Of a stretch of 47,022 nt of DNA, positions 7,152-17,059 are shown piece after piece. This DNA comes from Acidimicrobiales bacterium (lineage in GTDB: Bacteria; Actinomycetota; Acidimicrobiia; Acidimicrobiales; Iamiaceae). The DNA lies in NCBI GenBank assembly GCA_035630295.1, contig DASQKY010000002.1:1-47022 (forward strand). The letters are read 5' to 3'. Position 1 is the first letter of the stretch. Every line of letters begins with the position of its first letter. The notes under the pieces are model-generated. The model was given only the letters and a program-made list of their open reading frames with translations, was not told the DNA's origin and did no database searches. Both the position numbers and the translations under genes were made by a program.

Positions 7152-9385
7152 GCGGGCAGGGCCAGGATGGCCTCGACCAGCGCGGCCCGGGGGGTGCCGC
7201 TCCGCAGCGCCGGCTCCCAGGCACCGATCTCCCCGTACGCCGGCGCCCGGCGCAGGAGGGCCTGGTAGGTGGCCACGACCTCGGTGGTGGCCCGGGTGTC
7301 GCCCCGGTACTCGGCCGACTCCGAGAAGCCGACCATGGTGCTGCCCCGGCTGGCCCCCCGGTCGAGCTGGCGGGTCCAGTAGGCCAGGCCGGAGGCGTCG
7401 GGGGCCCGGTCGAGCACGTTGCGGTAGACGAGCTGGACGAAGTCCCGGTTGCTCAGCCGCCCGTACCGGTGGCTGAACTCCGGCGCCGAGGCGAAGAACT
7501 GGGAGATGCTGCGCAGCGACGTGCCGGCCCGGGCCCGCCCGAGCCAGTAGTTCAGGCCGGAGGTGTCGGGCAGTCGCAGGTAGTAGGCGGAGTAGAGGCG
7601 GGTGATGGCCGGGATCGTGTCGGTGCCGTCGAGGAGCGCGTCGACCAGCTCCCCCGGGGTGGCGGTGCCGCCGGCCAGGGCCTCCTCCCAGGAGGCCCGC
7701 TCGCCGGCGTTGGCGGGCCGGCCCAGGACGTCGCGGACCTGGCGGTCGGTGAAGGCGTCGAGGGTGGCGAACGGGGTGAGGGCCGCGCCCGACAGGCTCG
7801 ACTCGGGGCCGTAGCCGGAGGCGTTGCGGGCCGCCACCGAGAAGCGGTAGAGGCGGCCGGGGGTCATCCCCGTGAGGGTCGTCGCCCCGGCGGTGCCCTT
7901 CTCCAGCACGGCCGCCACGGTCTCGCCCGAGCCGACCCGGACGGTGACCCGGTAGCCGGCCAGGGCCGACGTGCCGGCGGCGGCCGGCGCGGCCCACGAC
8001 AGCCTGGCGGTGGTGGCGGTGGCCTGGGTCACCACCGGCGTGCCCGGGGCCGACGGGGTCACGGTGGGCTCGGCCGGGGGTGGGGGCGGGGCGGTGCCGG
8101 GCAGCGGCAGGTAGGTGAGGCGGGGGTGCCACTCGCCCCCGAACTGCGACGAGTCGCTCAGGACGTAGAGGCCCTGGGCGGTGGGCACCAGGCGGGGGGC
8201 CACGAGGCCCCGCTCCCGTCCCGGGTTCCACGAGAGGGTCCGGCCGGTGGCCGGGTCGAGGGCGCCGATGCCCTGGCGGTCGGTGGCGCCCGGGCCCTTG
8301 CTGTCGACCCCTCGGGGGTTGTCGAGCCAGCGCTGGTGGCCGGCCACGTACACCGCCGCGCCGGTGACGGCCACGGAGGTCAGGCTGTCGCCCCCGGTGT
8401 AGTTGCGCCAGGTGGGCTGGGCCGTGCCGGTGGCGCCGATCTCCCAGCGGGTGGCGCTGTCGCACAGCCGTGAGGTGCCGCCGGGGCCGCCGGTGGTGAC
8501 GATCACGAAGTAGCGCCCGTCGGGCGAGATGTCGACGTCGTAGGTGATGGTGTCCCAGAACGAGCCGCACACGCCGTCGCGGAACTGGGTGGTGCTCCAG
8601 TTGCGCACCGTGGCCCCGCCGCCGACGGCCAGGTCCAGCATGGCCACGTTGGGCCGGGCCTGCCCGCCCACCCGGGCGAAGCTGCCGATGGCCACCAGCC
8701 GCCGCCCGTCGGGGGTGACGTCGAAGCGGGTGACGCGGGTGGAGCCCCGGGGGGCGGCGGCGAAGGCCACGTCGGCCCCGCCCCGGACGGCGCCGGAGGC
8801 CGGGTCGACCACCGCGAAGTTGGTGCGGGTCGCCCCCCCGACCCGGGAGAACGTGCCTCCCAGGTACAGGTGCCCGTTGGCCAGGTGCATGTCGTAGACC
8901 ATGCCGTCGGGCGTAGGGGCGAAGCCGGCGGCCGCGGCCCCGGTGACGGGGTCGAGCTTGGCCACGTAGGGCACGGCCCGGCCCCCGATGGCGGTGAACT
9001 GGCCCGAGACCAGCACCCCGCCGTCGGGGGCGAGGAGCAGGGCGCTGACCCGGCCGTTGGGCTGGGGGACGAAGGCGGTGTCGACGGCGCCGGTGGCCTT
9101 GTCGTAGGCGAAGAGGTACGAGCGGCCCAGGGTGGCCGGCTGGTTGTACCGCTTCACCTGGGTGAAGGTGCCGCCCACGATGACCCGGGGGCCGAGGTCG
9201 AGGACGGCCTCGGTGCGGCCGTCGAGGACGTGGGGCGTGGTGTCGACCGGGTCGGTGGCGACCAGGCCGGCGTGGGTGGCGGCCGGAGGGGCGGCCCCGG
9301 CCGGGGCCCCGGGCAGCAGGGGGGCGGCGACGGCCATCGCCAGGGCGATGGTCAGGGTGGCGATGAGGTGCTTGGTGGTGCGCAT
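7133..9385 (-). CDS. Secreted protein with propeller-like repeats, FN3 domain and DUF4214 repeats
   Basis: A 750-residue exported protein. A signal peptide with a hydrophobic core (about residues 8-28) ends near an Ala-rich AGAAPPA. About residues 45-440 hold repeats of the form GGTFTQV, SGQFTAIGG, GGTFSRVGG and GSFARVGG, each followed by a D-P-x-T/S-G-A strand, as in delta-60/DUF5122 propeller repeats. A fibronectin type III domain follows (about 455-550). The rest is DUF4214, with repeated RxPD/SGLxYW-type units. The family usually has an adhesion or matrix-like role, and the substrate is unknown. The ATG at 9385 directly precedes the signal peptide; a GTG at 9454 in frame would add 23 residues in front of it. 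There is no clear ribosome binding site. Confidence 0.8.
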   Translation of the reverse strand: MRTTKHLIATLTIALAMAVAAPLLPGAPAGAAPPAATHAGLVATDPVDTTPHVLDGRTEAVLDLGPRVIVGGTFTQVKRYNQPATLGRSYLFAYDKATGAVDTAFVPQPNGRVSALLLAPDGGVLVSGQFTAIGGRAVPYVAKLDPVTGAAAAGFAPTPDGMVYDMHLANGHLYLGGTFSRVGGATRTNFAVVDPASGAVRGGADVAFAAAPRGSTRVTRFDVTPDGRRLVAIGSFARVGGQARPNVAMLDLAVGGGATVRNWSTTQFRDGVCGSFWDTITYDVDISPDGRYFVIVTTGGPGGTSRLCDSATRWEIGATGTAQPTWRNYTGGDSLTSVAVTGAAVYVAGHQRWLDNPRGVDSKGPGATDRQGIGALDPATGRTLSWNPGRERGLVAPRLVPTAQGLYVLSDSSQFGGEWHPRLTYLPLPGTAPPPPPAEPTVTPSAPGTPVVTQATATTARLSWAAPAAAGTSALAGYRVTVRVGSGETVAAVLEKGTAGATTLTGMTPGRLYRFSVAARNASGYGPESSLSGAALTPFATLDAFTDRQVRDVLGRPANAGERASWEEALAGGTATPGELVDALLDGTDTIPAITRLYSAYYLRLPDTSGLNYWLGRARAGTSLRSISQFFASAPEFSHRYGRLSNRDFVQLVYRNVLDRAPDASGLAYWTRQLDRGASRGSTMVGFSESAEYRGDTRATTEVVATYQALLRRAPAYGEIGAWEPALRSGTPRAALVEAILALPAYDARV

Positions 9386-9427
9386 GGAGGTCCGTGGTCC
9401 TGTCGTGCCCGAGTCGATGACTACTTT

Positions 9428-9441
9428 GAGTGACGACACTC
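9428..9441. repeat. Short inverted repeat upstream of the DUF4214 gene
   Basis: GAGTG-ACGA-CACTC lies about 45 bases upstream of the gene at 9385 in an unusually A+T-rich patch (9420-9467). On the minus strand a -35-like TTGACC (9467-9462) is nearby, but no well-spaced -10 box accompanies it. The patch probably holds the promoter of the DUF4214 gene. Confidence 0.3.
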
Positions 9442-9548
9442 TGTCATCTATCACTCTGTGTGGTCAAGGGTGGGCGTCCCGGTCCGTGGCGCTGCCACCT
9501 CAGCTGGTGGTCACCGTGCCGCATCACCACGCCAGCGGCCGGCCTCAT

Positions 9549-9567
9549 GGGCCGGGCCTCCCGGCCC
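9549..9567. terminator. Candidate terminator downstream of guaB
   Basis: An eight-base-pair G+C stem with a three-base loop (GGGCCGGG, CCT, CCCGGCCC) lies about 40 bases after the guaB stop. There is no T-tract. It would separate guaB from the DUF4214 gene that follows on the same strand. Confidence 0.4.
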
Positions 9568-9604
9568 AGGGCCCGGGCCGGGCCGTGCCTCGACGGGCGG
9601 GGGG

Positions 9605-11200
<1,596 letters not shown>

Positions 11201-11243
11201 CTGACCGGCGCCACCCCGCCGCGAGCCCGAGGGCGGCGACGGA

Positions 11244-11789
11244 TCAGCCGGTGCGGAGGTCCTCGGGGAGGTTGGCGAACCAGGCGGCGGGGGCGGGCTG
11301 GCGGCGCAGCACCCGTTCCCACAGGGTGCCCGGGTCACGGGTGAGGACGTCGCCGGGCTCGGCGTCGACCACCCACCACGCCCGCTCGGCCACCTCGTCC
11401 TCCAGCTGCCCGGTCCCCCAGCCGGCCTGGCCCGCGAACAGGCGGACCTCCGGAGCGGGCCCGGCCCGGTCGTCGGGCGCGGCCTGCAGGTCCACCGCCC
11501 CCCGGTCCCCCAGGCCCACCACCGTGTCGGTGTCGACCGGGCCGCCGACGAAGACCACGCCGGGGGCCGCGGCCCGCTCGGCCCAGTCCCCGGGCACCTC
11601 CGCCACCGGCGTGTCACTGGGCCGGTTCAGCACCACCCCCAGGGCCCCCTCGTCGCCGTGGGCCAGGACCAGGACCACGGTGCGCCGGAAGGTGTCGTCA
11701 CCGATGAGCGGGGTGGCCACCAGCAGGCGGCCGGTGAGGGGCGACGTCGACACCTCCCCAGGATGCCGCCCGCCCGCCCTCCTCGACAC
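11244..11789 (-). CDS. YqgE/AlgH (UPF0301) family protein
   Basis: A cytosolic protein of up to 181 residues. The N-terminal core SPLTGRLLVATPLIGDDTF, the RTVVLVLAHGDEGALGVVLNRP strand-turn and the later FVGGPV and FAGQAGWGTGQLE segments are the family signature. The family is widespread, its structure is known, and its biochemical role is not. The GTG at 11789 gives the longest product. A GTG at 11753, immediately before the conserved core, is an equally good choice, although the purine-rich GGGGAG touching it is too close to serve as a ribosome binding site. The gene lies 55 bases upstream of guaB on the same strand and is divergent from the gene at 11852. Confidence 0.9.
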   Translation of the reverse strand: MSRRAGGRHPGEVSTSPLTGRLLVATPLIGDDTFRRTVVLVLAHGDEGALGVVLNRPSDTPVAEVPGDWAERAAAPGVVFVGGPVDTDTVVGLGDRGAVDLQAAPDDRAGPAPEVRLFAGQAGWGTGQLEDEVAERAWWVVDAEPGDVLTRDPGTLWERVLRRQPAPAAWFANLPEDLRTG

Positions 11790-11793
11790 CGCA

Positions 11794-11833
11794 GGCGCCG
11801 TGGCCCGGGCCCGGGGGCCCGGCCCACGGCGCC
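11794..11833. repeat. Long G+C palindrome in a divergent promoter region
   Basis: Ten-base arms GGCGCCGTGG (11794-11803) and CCACGGCGCC (11824-11833) enclose a further self-complementary GGCCCGGG-type core. It lies between two divergent genes and ends seven bases before the TACCCT box at 11840. It could be an operator or a transcription barrier. Confidence 0.4.
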
Positions 11834-11839
11834 CAGCAC

Positions 11840-11845
11840 TACCCT
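11840..11845 (+). promoter_or_regulatory. Candidate -10 box (TACCCT) of a leaderless promoter
   Basis: TACCCT ends six bases before the ATG at 11852. Confidence 0.5.
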
Positions 11846-11851
11846 CTGGGC

Positions 11852-12244
11852 ATGGCGACCCTGTCGTTCGAGGGCGAGACCCACGGTGAGCTGGTGGTGA
11901 AGGTCCGGCGGTGGCTGGCCTCGCTCGAGGGCGACAGCACCGGGCACATCGGCGCCGCCGACGCCGTGGAGCAGGGCGCCGAGCTCACCAAGGAGGCCCT
12001 GCGCATCATCGCCGCGGCCGCCCCCGAGCCCATCGCCCAGCACGACGTGGTCAAGGCCCTCACCGGCATGGGCTACAAGGCCACCGACGCCACCCGCGAC
12101 GCCCTGATCGACAGCCTCGACTCGGTCGAGGACGTCACCGGCGGCAGCGTCGTGAAGCGGGTGCGCGACGCCGCGGAGACGGCCGTCTACGAGATGAACG
12201 CCCAAGTGGCGCGCCAGATCCTGAAGTCCCTGCGCCCTCGCTGA
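11852..12244 (+). CDS. Conserved-looking cytosolic protein of unknown function
   Basis: A 130-residue soluble protein with no signal peptide or membrane helix. The N-terminal third contains LVVKVRRWLASLEG. The centre, about residues 48-95, reads like a small helical bundle with a PEPIAQHDVVKALTGMGY segment that could be a winged-helix-like unit. The C-terminus is a basic amphipathic helix. I do not recognise a family. The ATG at 11852 is supported by a TACCCT box six bases upstream. It precedes guaB3 by 70 bases on the same strand, but guaB3 has its own ribosome binding site, so co-transcription is possible and not shown. Confidence 0.75.
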   Translation: MATLSFEGETHGELVVKVRRWLASLEGDSTGHIGAADAVEQGAELTKEALRIIAAAAPEPIAQHDVVKALTGMGYKATDATRDALIDSLDSVEDVTGGSVVKRVRDAAETAVYEMNAQVARQILKSLRPR

Positions 12245-12314
12245 CACCGCCCGCCCCGGCACCGCCCGACCGACCGCCGCCGCTGCCCGCCGGGCGCGGC
12301 CCCCGAGGAGAGAC

Positions 12315-13430
12315 ATGCCCGAGACCGACATCGGACTGGGGAAGGTCGCCCGCCGGGCCTACGGGCTCGACGAGGTGGCCATCGTCCCCAGCCGCCGCAC
12401 CCGCGACCTCGACGACGTCGACACCAGCTGGGAGATCGACGCCTTCCGCTTCGACGTGCCCATCATGGCCTCGGGCATGGACAGCGTGGTCAGCCCGGCC
12501 ACCGCCGTCGCCCTCGGCGAGCTGGGCAGCGTGGGGGCCCTCAACCTCGAGGGCCTGTGGACCCGTCACGACGATCCCGACGCGCTGCTGGCCGACGTGG
12601 CCCGGCTTCCCGACGACGAGGCCGGGGCCCGCCTGCGCGAGGCCTACACCGCCCCCATCCGGCCCGAGCTGATCCGGGACCGGGTCAAGGAGATCAGGGC
12701 CGCCGGCGTGGTCTCCTGCGGCACCGTCACCCCGCACCGGGTCGAGGCCCTGGCCGACGCCCTGGTGGCCGCCGAGCTGGACCTGCTCGTCATCCAGGGC
12801 ACGGTGGTCTCCGCCGAGCACGTCACCAAGGGCAACCCCGAGCCCCTGAACCTGAAGACCTTCGTCCGGCGCCTCGACCTCCCCGTCATCGTCGGCGGCT
12901 GCTGCAGCTACCAGGCCGCCCTCCACCTCATGCGCACCGGGGCGGCCGGCATCCTGGTCGGCGTGGGGGCCGGGTCGTCCTCGTCGAGCCTGCGCATCCT
13001 GGGCATGGGCGTCCCCCAGGCCACCGCCCTGGCCGACGCCCGGGCCGCCCGCATGCGCCACCTGGACGAGACCGGCGTGTACGTCCACCTCATCTCCGAC
13101 GGGGGCATCGCCACCGGGGGCGACATCGCCAAGGCCGTGGCCTGCGGGGCCGACGCGGTGATGATCGGCGCCCCCCTGGCCGCAGCCCGGGAGGCGCCGG
13201 GCCGGGGCTGGCACTGGGGCCTGGCCGCGGTGCACGCCGACCTGCCCCGGGGCTCCCGGGCCCGCCGCCCCACGGTGGGCTCCCTGCGCGACATCCTGCA
13301 CGGGCCGGCCCGTGACGACAACGGCGGCGCCAACCTGGTCGGGGCCCTGCGCCGCACCATGGCGCTCACCGGCTACGCCACCGTCAAGGAGCTCCAGAAG
13401 GCCGAGCTGGTCGTCACCCCCCGGCCCTGA
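12315..13430 (+). CDS. guaB3: GuaB3 family IMP dehydrogenase-related protein
   Basis: A 371-residue (beta/alpha)8-barrel protein of the IMP dehydrogenase-related family found in most actinobacteria. It lacks the CBS domain pair of GuaB. The loop that holds the catalytic cysteine in IMP dehydrogenase is here GVGAG followed by five serines (residues 216-225), so no thiol is present. Other barrel features are kept: [11 protein letters not shown] near residue 50, the [17 protein letters not shown] phosphate-site region and [12 protein letters not shown]. Loss of the cysteine is known in mycobacterial members, and the function of these forms is unsettled. The ATG at 12315 has a GGAGAG six bases upstream. 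guaA follows after 50 bases. Confidence 0.92.
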   Translation: MPETDIGLGKVARRAYGLDEVAIVPSRRTRDLDDVDTSWEIDAFRFDVPIMASGMDSVVSPATAVALGELGSVGALNLEGLWTRHDDPDALLADVARLPDDEAGARLREAYTAPIRPELIRDRVKEIRAAGVVSCGTVTPHRVEALADALVAAELDLLVIQGTVVSAEHVTKGNPEPLNLKTFVRRLDLPVIVGGCCSYQAALHLMRTGAAGILVGVGAGSSSSSLRILGMGVPQATALADARAARMRHLDETGVYVHLISDGGIATGGDIAKAVACGADAVMIGAPLAAAREAPGRGWHWGLAAVHADLPRGSRARRPTVGSLRDILHGPARDDNGGANLVGALRRTMALTGYATVKELQKAELVVTPRP

Positions 13431-13468
13431 GGCCCCCATCGCCGGCCGGAGGGCGGGGCGGGGGCGAG

Positions 13469-13474
13469 TACGGT
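13469..13474 (+). promoter_or_regulatory. Candidate -10 box (TACGGT) of a leaderless guaA promoter
   Basis: TACGGT ends six bases before the GTG at 13481. It suggests guaA is transcribed on its own in addition to any read-through from guaB3. Confidence 0.5.
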
Positions 13475-13480
13475 TCCGTC

Positions 13481-15070
13481 GTGGCCCCACCGGACGCTCC
13501 CACCACCGCTTCCGCGCCCTCGACCGCCCCCGAGGACCGCCCCGTCCTGGTGGTCGACTTCGGGGCCCAGTACGCCCAGCTCATCGCCCGGCGGGTGCGC
13601 GAGGCCCACGTCTACAGCGAGATCGTCCCGTCGTCGATCACCGCCGAGGCGCTGGCGGCCCGCAACCCGGCCGGGGTCATCTTCAGCGGCGGCCCGGCCT
13701 CGGTCCACGTCGAGGGCGCCCCCACCATCGACCCCGGGGTCTACGACCTGGGCGTGCCGGTCCTGGGCATCTGCTACGGCGCCCAGCTCGTGGCCCTCCA
13801 GCTGGGGGGCACGGTGGCCGCCACCGGCCGGGGCGAGTACGGCCGCACCCCCCTGGACGTCACCCACCCCGACGCCGTGGTCTTCGGAGGTGGCCAGCCC
13901 GGCCACCAGCAGGTGTGGATGAGCCACCGCGACTCCATCACCGTGCCCCCCGAGGGCTTCACCGTCACCGCCACCAGCCCCGACGCCCCGGTGGCGGCCA
14001 TGGAGCACGTCGAGCGACGCCTCCACGCCGTGCAGTTCCACCCCGAGGTGGTCCACACCCCGCACGGCCAGCAGGTCCTGGAGCGGTTCCTCTACGAGGT
14101 GTGCGGCTGCCCCCCCGACTGGACCATGACCTCGGTCATCGAGAGCGGGGTGGAGGCGGTGCGGGCCCAGGTGGGCGGGGCCCGGGTGATCTGCGCCCTG
14201 TCCGGAGGGGTGGACTCGGCGGTGGCCGCGGCCCTGGTGCACAAGGCCATCGGTCCCCAGCTCACCTGCGTGTTCGTCGACCACGGGCTCATGCGGGAGG
14301 GCGAGGGCGAGCAGGTGGTGGAGACCTTCCGGCGCCACCAGGGCATCGAGCTGATCCACGTCCAGGCCCAGGAGCGGTTCTTCGCCAAGCTGGAGGGGGT
14401 CACCGACCCCGAGGAGAAGCGCAAGGCCATCGGGGAGGAGTTCATCCGGGTCTTCGAGGAGACCTCGGGCGGCATCGAGGACGCCGGGTTCCTGGTCCAG
14501 GGCACGCTCTACCCCGACGTGATCGAGTCGGGCGGGGGCGACGGGGCCTCCACCATCAAGAGCCACCACAACGTGGGCGGCCTGCCCGAGGACATGCAGT
14601 TCGAGTTGGTCGAGCCGCTCCGCAGCCTGTTCAAGGACGAGGTCCGCACGCTGGGCACGGAGCTGGGCCTGCCCGACGAGATCGTGTGGCGCCAGCCCTT
14701 CCCGGGCCCCGGCCTGGGGGTGCGCATCATCGGCGAGGTCACGCCCGAGCGGGTGGCCCTGCTCCAGCGGGCCGACACCATCGTCCGGGAGGAGATCCGG
14801 GCCGCCGGCCTGGAGCGGGAGATCTGGCAGGCCTTCGCCGTCCTGCCCGACATCCGCAGCGTGGGCGTCCAGGGCGACGAGCGCACCTACGGCCACCCCA
14901 TCATCATCCGGGCCGTCACCAGCGAGGACGCCATGACCGCGGACTGGGCCCGCCTGCCCTACGAGCTGCTGGAGCGCATGTCGAGCCGCATCATCAACGA
15001 GGTGGCCGGGGTGAACCGGGTGGCCTACGACGTGACCTCCAAGCCCCCCGGCACCATCGAGTGGGAGTGA
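13481..15070 (+). CDS. guaA: GMP synthase (glutamine-hydrolysing)
   Basis: A 529-residue cytosolic enzyme that aminates XMP to GMP using glutamine and ATP. The N-terminal class I glutamine amidotransferase has its nucleophile Cys98 in GICYGAQ and the His/Glu pair in VQFHPEV. The ATP pyrophosphatase domain has the P-loop [14 protein letters not shown]. The C-terminal dimerisation domain ends in KPPGTIEWE, the standard terminus, so the gene is complete. About 20 Thr/Ala/Pro-rich residues precede the conserved [19 protein letters not shown]. The GTG at 13481 is supported by the TACGGT box six bases upstream. Together with guaB it completes the IMP-to-GMP branch. Confidence 0.98.
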   Translation: MAPPDAPTTASAPSTAPEDRPVLVVDFGAQYAQLIARRVREAHVYSEIVPSSITAEALAARNPAGVIFSGGPASVHVEGAPTIDPGVYDLGVPVLGICYGAQLVALQLGGTVAATGRGEYGRTPLDVTHPDAVVFGGGQPGHQQVWMSHRDSITVPPEGFTVTATSPDAPVAAMEHVERRLHAVQFHPEVVHTPHGQQVLERFLYEVCGCPPDWTMTSVIESGVEAVRAQVGGARVICALSGGVDSAVAAALVHKAIGPQLTCVFVDHGLMREGEGEQVVETFRRHQGIELIHVQAQERFFAKLEGVTDPEEKRKAIGEEFIRVFEETSGGIEDAGFLVQGTLYPDVIESGGGDGASTIKSHHNVGGLPEDMQFELVEPLRSLFKDEVRTLGTELGLPDEIVWRQPFPGPGLGVRIIGEVTPERVALLQRADTIVREEIRAAGLEREIWQAFAVLPDIRSVGVQGDERTYGHPIIIRAVTSEDAMTADWARLPYELLERMSSRIINEVAGVNRVAYDVTSKPPGTIEWE

Positions 15071-15106
15071 CCGGCTGAGGGCTCCCCGCCCCGGACGACC
15101 GACACG

Positions 15107-15121
15107 CGATTGTCACAATCG
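15107..15121. promoter_or_regulatory. Palindrome overlapping the -35 region of the NlpC/P60 gene
   Basis: A perfect 7-1-7 inverted repeat (CGATTGT, C, ACAATCG) covers the -35-like TTGTCA at 15111-15116. Its A+T content is high for this window, which makes chance less likely than for G+C palindromes. The position suits a repressor site. Confidence 0.45.
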
Positions 15122-15138
15122 TCTTGGTTCGGTAGCAT
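15111..15138 (+). promoter_or_regulatory. Candidate promoter of the NlpC/P60 gene
   Basis: TTGTCA (15111-15116) and TAGCAT (15133-15138) are separated by 16 bases, and the GTG start follows eight bases later. This is one of the few complete sigma-70-type promoters in the window and implies a leaderless message. Confidence 0.6.
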
Positions 15139-15146
15139 CGCCGCTC

Positions 15147-16379
15147 GTGCCGGGCCCGAACGCTGTCTCCTCCCGCCTTCGACGCGGCCTGTCCCGGCGG
15201 CGGGTGGGCGCGGCCCTGGTGGCGTTGGGGCTCGGGCTGGGAGTGATCGCCGGGCCGATCTCGGCCGACGAGATCACCGACACCCGGTCCGAGGCGGCCC
15301 GCATCGCCGATCGCATCGAGGAGCTCCGGCACGAGGCCGAGGTGCTCACCGAGCAGTACCTCGACGCCCAGCTGGCCCGCCGCCAGCTCGACGAGCGCAT
15401 CACCGCCGCCCGCCGCCGGGCCCAGGAGTCCGAGACCGATCGGGACGCCCTCGGCTCCGACCTGCGCCAGTTCGCGGTCGAGAGCTACATGGACGGCGGT
15501 GGCCTCGACTCCGGCGCCGCCGCCGTGCTGGGCGCCGGTGACGCCAACGACATCGGCCGGCGCCGGGGCTACGCCCGAGCCGTGAGCAGCGACGGGGCCG
15601 ACCTGTCGGACCGCTACCGGGGTGCCGCCGACTCCGCCGCCGAGGACGCCGCCACCCTGCAGGCCCTGCTGGACCGGGCCGAGCAGGCCGAGGCCGACAT
15701 CGCCGAGCGACGAAACGGCACCGAGGAGCGCATCGCCGAGCTCCAGGAGCTGGAGGACGAGATCTCCGGCCGCCTCCGCCAGCTGGTCCAGGCCGAGCAG
15801 GAGCGCCGGGAGGCCGAGCGTCGCCGGGCCGCCGAGGAGGCCGCCCGCCGGGCCCCGCCGCCCCCACCCGCCCCCCCGGCACCCGCCCCCGACACCGACG
15901 ACCGGGCCGCCGACCCCGACGCCCCCGTCGGCGACGCCCCGGACGAGCCCGACCCCGAACCCCCGGCCCCGACCGGACCGACCCCCCCGGCCCCGGACCC
16001 CGAGCCGCCGGCTCCGGCCGGCCCGACGTCGGGCGCGGCGGCGGCCGTGGCCGCGGCCCACACCGTGCTGGGCACCCCCTACCGCTGGGCCGGGGCGTCG
16101 CCCTCGGGCGGGTTCGACTGCTCGGGCCTGATCCTGTGGGCCTGGGCCCACGGCGGGAAGTCGCTGCCCCACTCGTCGCGGGCCCTCTACGCCATGAGCC
16201 GGAAGATCCCCGTCGAACAGCTCCAGCCCGGCGACCTCGTCTTCTACAACAGCCCCATCTCGCACGTCGGGCTCTACATCGGCGGGGGCCAGATGATCCA
16301 CGCCCCCCACACCGGCGACGTGGTCAAGATCTCCAGCATCCACTACTGGTCGGCCCTCGTCGGCGGTGGCCGGATCTGA
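15147..16379 (+). CDS. Secreted NlpC/P60 peptidoglycan hydrolase, RipA-like
   Basis: A 410-residue exported hydrolase predicted to cut the stem peptides of peptidoglycan. A signal peptide (about residues 18-40) ends near GPISADE. Residues about 43-235 form a long charged coiled coil of the type that keeps RipA-like enzymes inactive or directs them to the septum. A Pro/Ala/Asp-rich linker (about 236-295) follows. The catalytic NlpC/P60 domain has Cys325 in FDCSGL, His373 in HVGLYIGG and a third polar residue in the MIHAPHTGD strand. The GTG at 15147 follows a candidate promoter by eight bases. A strong hairpin lies just downstream. SteA and SteB, division proteins linked to RipA in Corynebacterium, are encoded further along this window. 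Confidence 0.92.
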   Translation: MPGPNAVSSRLRRGLSRRRVGAALVALGLGLGVIAGPISADEITDTRSEAARIADRIEELRHEAEVLTEQYLDAQLARRQLDERITAARRRAQESETDRDALGSDLRQFAVESYMDGGGLDSGAAAVLGAGDANDIGRRRGYARAVSSDGADLSDRYRGAADSAAEDAATLQALLDRAEQAEADIAERRNGTEERIAELQELEDEISGRLRQLVQAEQERREAERRRAAEEAARRAPPPPPAPPAPAPDTDDRAADPDAPVGDAPDEPDPEPPAPTGPTPPAPDPEPPAPAGPTSGAAAAVAAAHTVLGTPYRWAGASPSGGFDCSGLILWAWAHGGKSLPHSSRALYAMSRKIPVEQLQPGDLVFYNSPISHVGLYIGGGQMIHAPHTGDVVKISSIHYWSALVGGGRI

Positions 16380-16403
16380 GCGACCGGGCTGCCAGCCCTT
16401 CTT

Positions 16404-16445
16404 CTGAGGCGCCTCGGCACGTGCTCGTGCCCCCTGGCGCCTCAG
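16404..16445. terminator. Strong nested hairpin terminator
   Basis: Ten-base arms CTGAGGCGCC (16404-16413) and GGCGCCTCAG (16436-16445) enclose a second six-base stem GGCACG/CGTGCC (16416-16421 with 16426-16431). It begins 25 bases after the NlpC/P60 stop. No T-tract follows. Confidence 0.65.
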
Positions 16446-16512
16446 GACGGGTGGCGGCCCGCCGCCCTCGCCCCAGGTGGTGACCGGATCGGGGCCTCGC
16501 CGGGGCCGAGGG

Positions 16513-16518
16513 TACGGT
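16513..16518 (+). promoter_or_regulatory. Candidate -10 box (TACGGT) of a leaderless promoter
   Basis: TACGGT ends six bases before the GTG at 16525 and favours that start over the longer open frame from 16477. Confidence 0.5.
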
Positions 16519-16524
16519 GCCCTC

Positions 16525-17001
16525 GTGGCAGGCGCGGAGCCCGACCGATCGCCGTCGGAGGCGGTGGCCCCACCCCGATGGGCCGCCCTGGTGGCGGTGG
16601 TGGTGCTGGGAGCCATGGCCGTGGCCCTGGTGGCACCGGTGCGCTTCGCGCTGTGGCCCATCACCAGCTGGGAGCTGTTCAGCCGGCCCCGGGTGGCCGA
16701 GCAGGCCACCTACCGGGTCGACCTGGTGGCCCCCGACGGGGCCGTCGGCCCCCTCCCGTTCTCCCGCCTGGGTGCCGGCCACCGCCGATGGCTGACCATC
16801 GCCCGCACCTTTCCGGCTGTCACCCCCGAGGAGCGGGCCCGGGTGTGCCGGGCGTGGGCCGACGCGGCGGTGGCCGCCCTGGGCGCCGGACAGGTGGGCG
16901 AGGTGCGGGTCCGGCGGGTGGTGAACCGGGCCGCTCCCCGGGCCGCCGACCCTCCCCGCCCCGTGAGCGAGCGCCTGGTCGTGCGGTGCACCCCGTCGTG
17001 A
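16525..17001 (+). CDS. Small single-helix membrane protein paired with an HTTM protein
   Basis: A 158-residue protein with a basic/acidic N-terminus, one membrane helix (about residues 17-39) and an extracytoplasmic domain of about 115 residues that contains FALWPITSWELFSRPR just after the helix and a basic C-terminal part. I do not recognise a named family. It is 58 bases upstream of the HTTM-DCC fusion gene and probably forms an operon with it. Small membrane partners with a W-x-ITSW-ELFS-like segment beside HTTM genes suggest a two-protein unit, but that pairing is inference. The start is fixed by a TACGGT box six bases before the GTG. Confidence 0.7.
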   Translation: MAGAEPDRSPSEAVAPPRWAALVAVVVLGAMAVALVAPVRFALWPITSWELFSRPRVAEQATYRVDLVAPDGAVGPLPFSRLGAGHRRWLTIARTFPAVTPEERARVCRAWADAAVAALGAGQVGEVRVRRVVNRAAPRAADPPRPVSERLVVRCTPS

Positions 17002-17059
17002 CCGCCCGCCGATCCTTCCGCCCGGGGCACGAGCGCCCGGTCCTGCACCGGAGCCCCTC

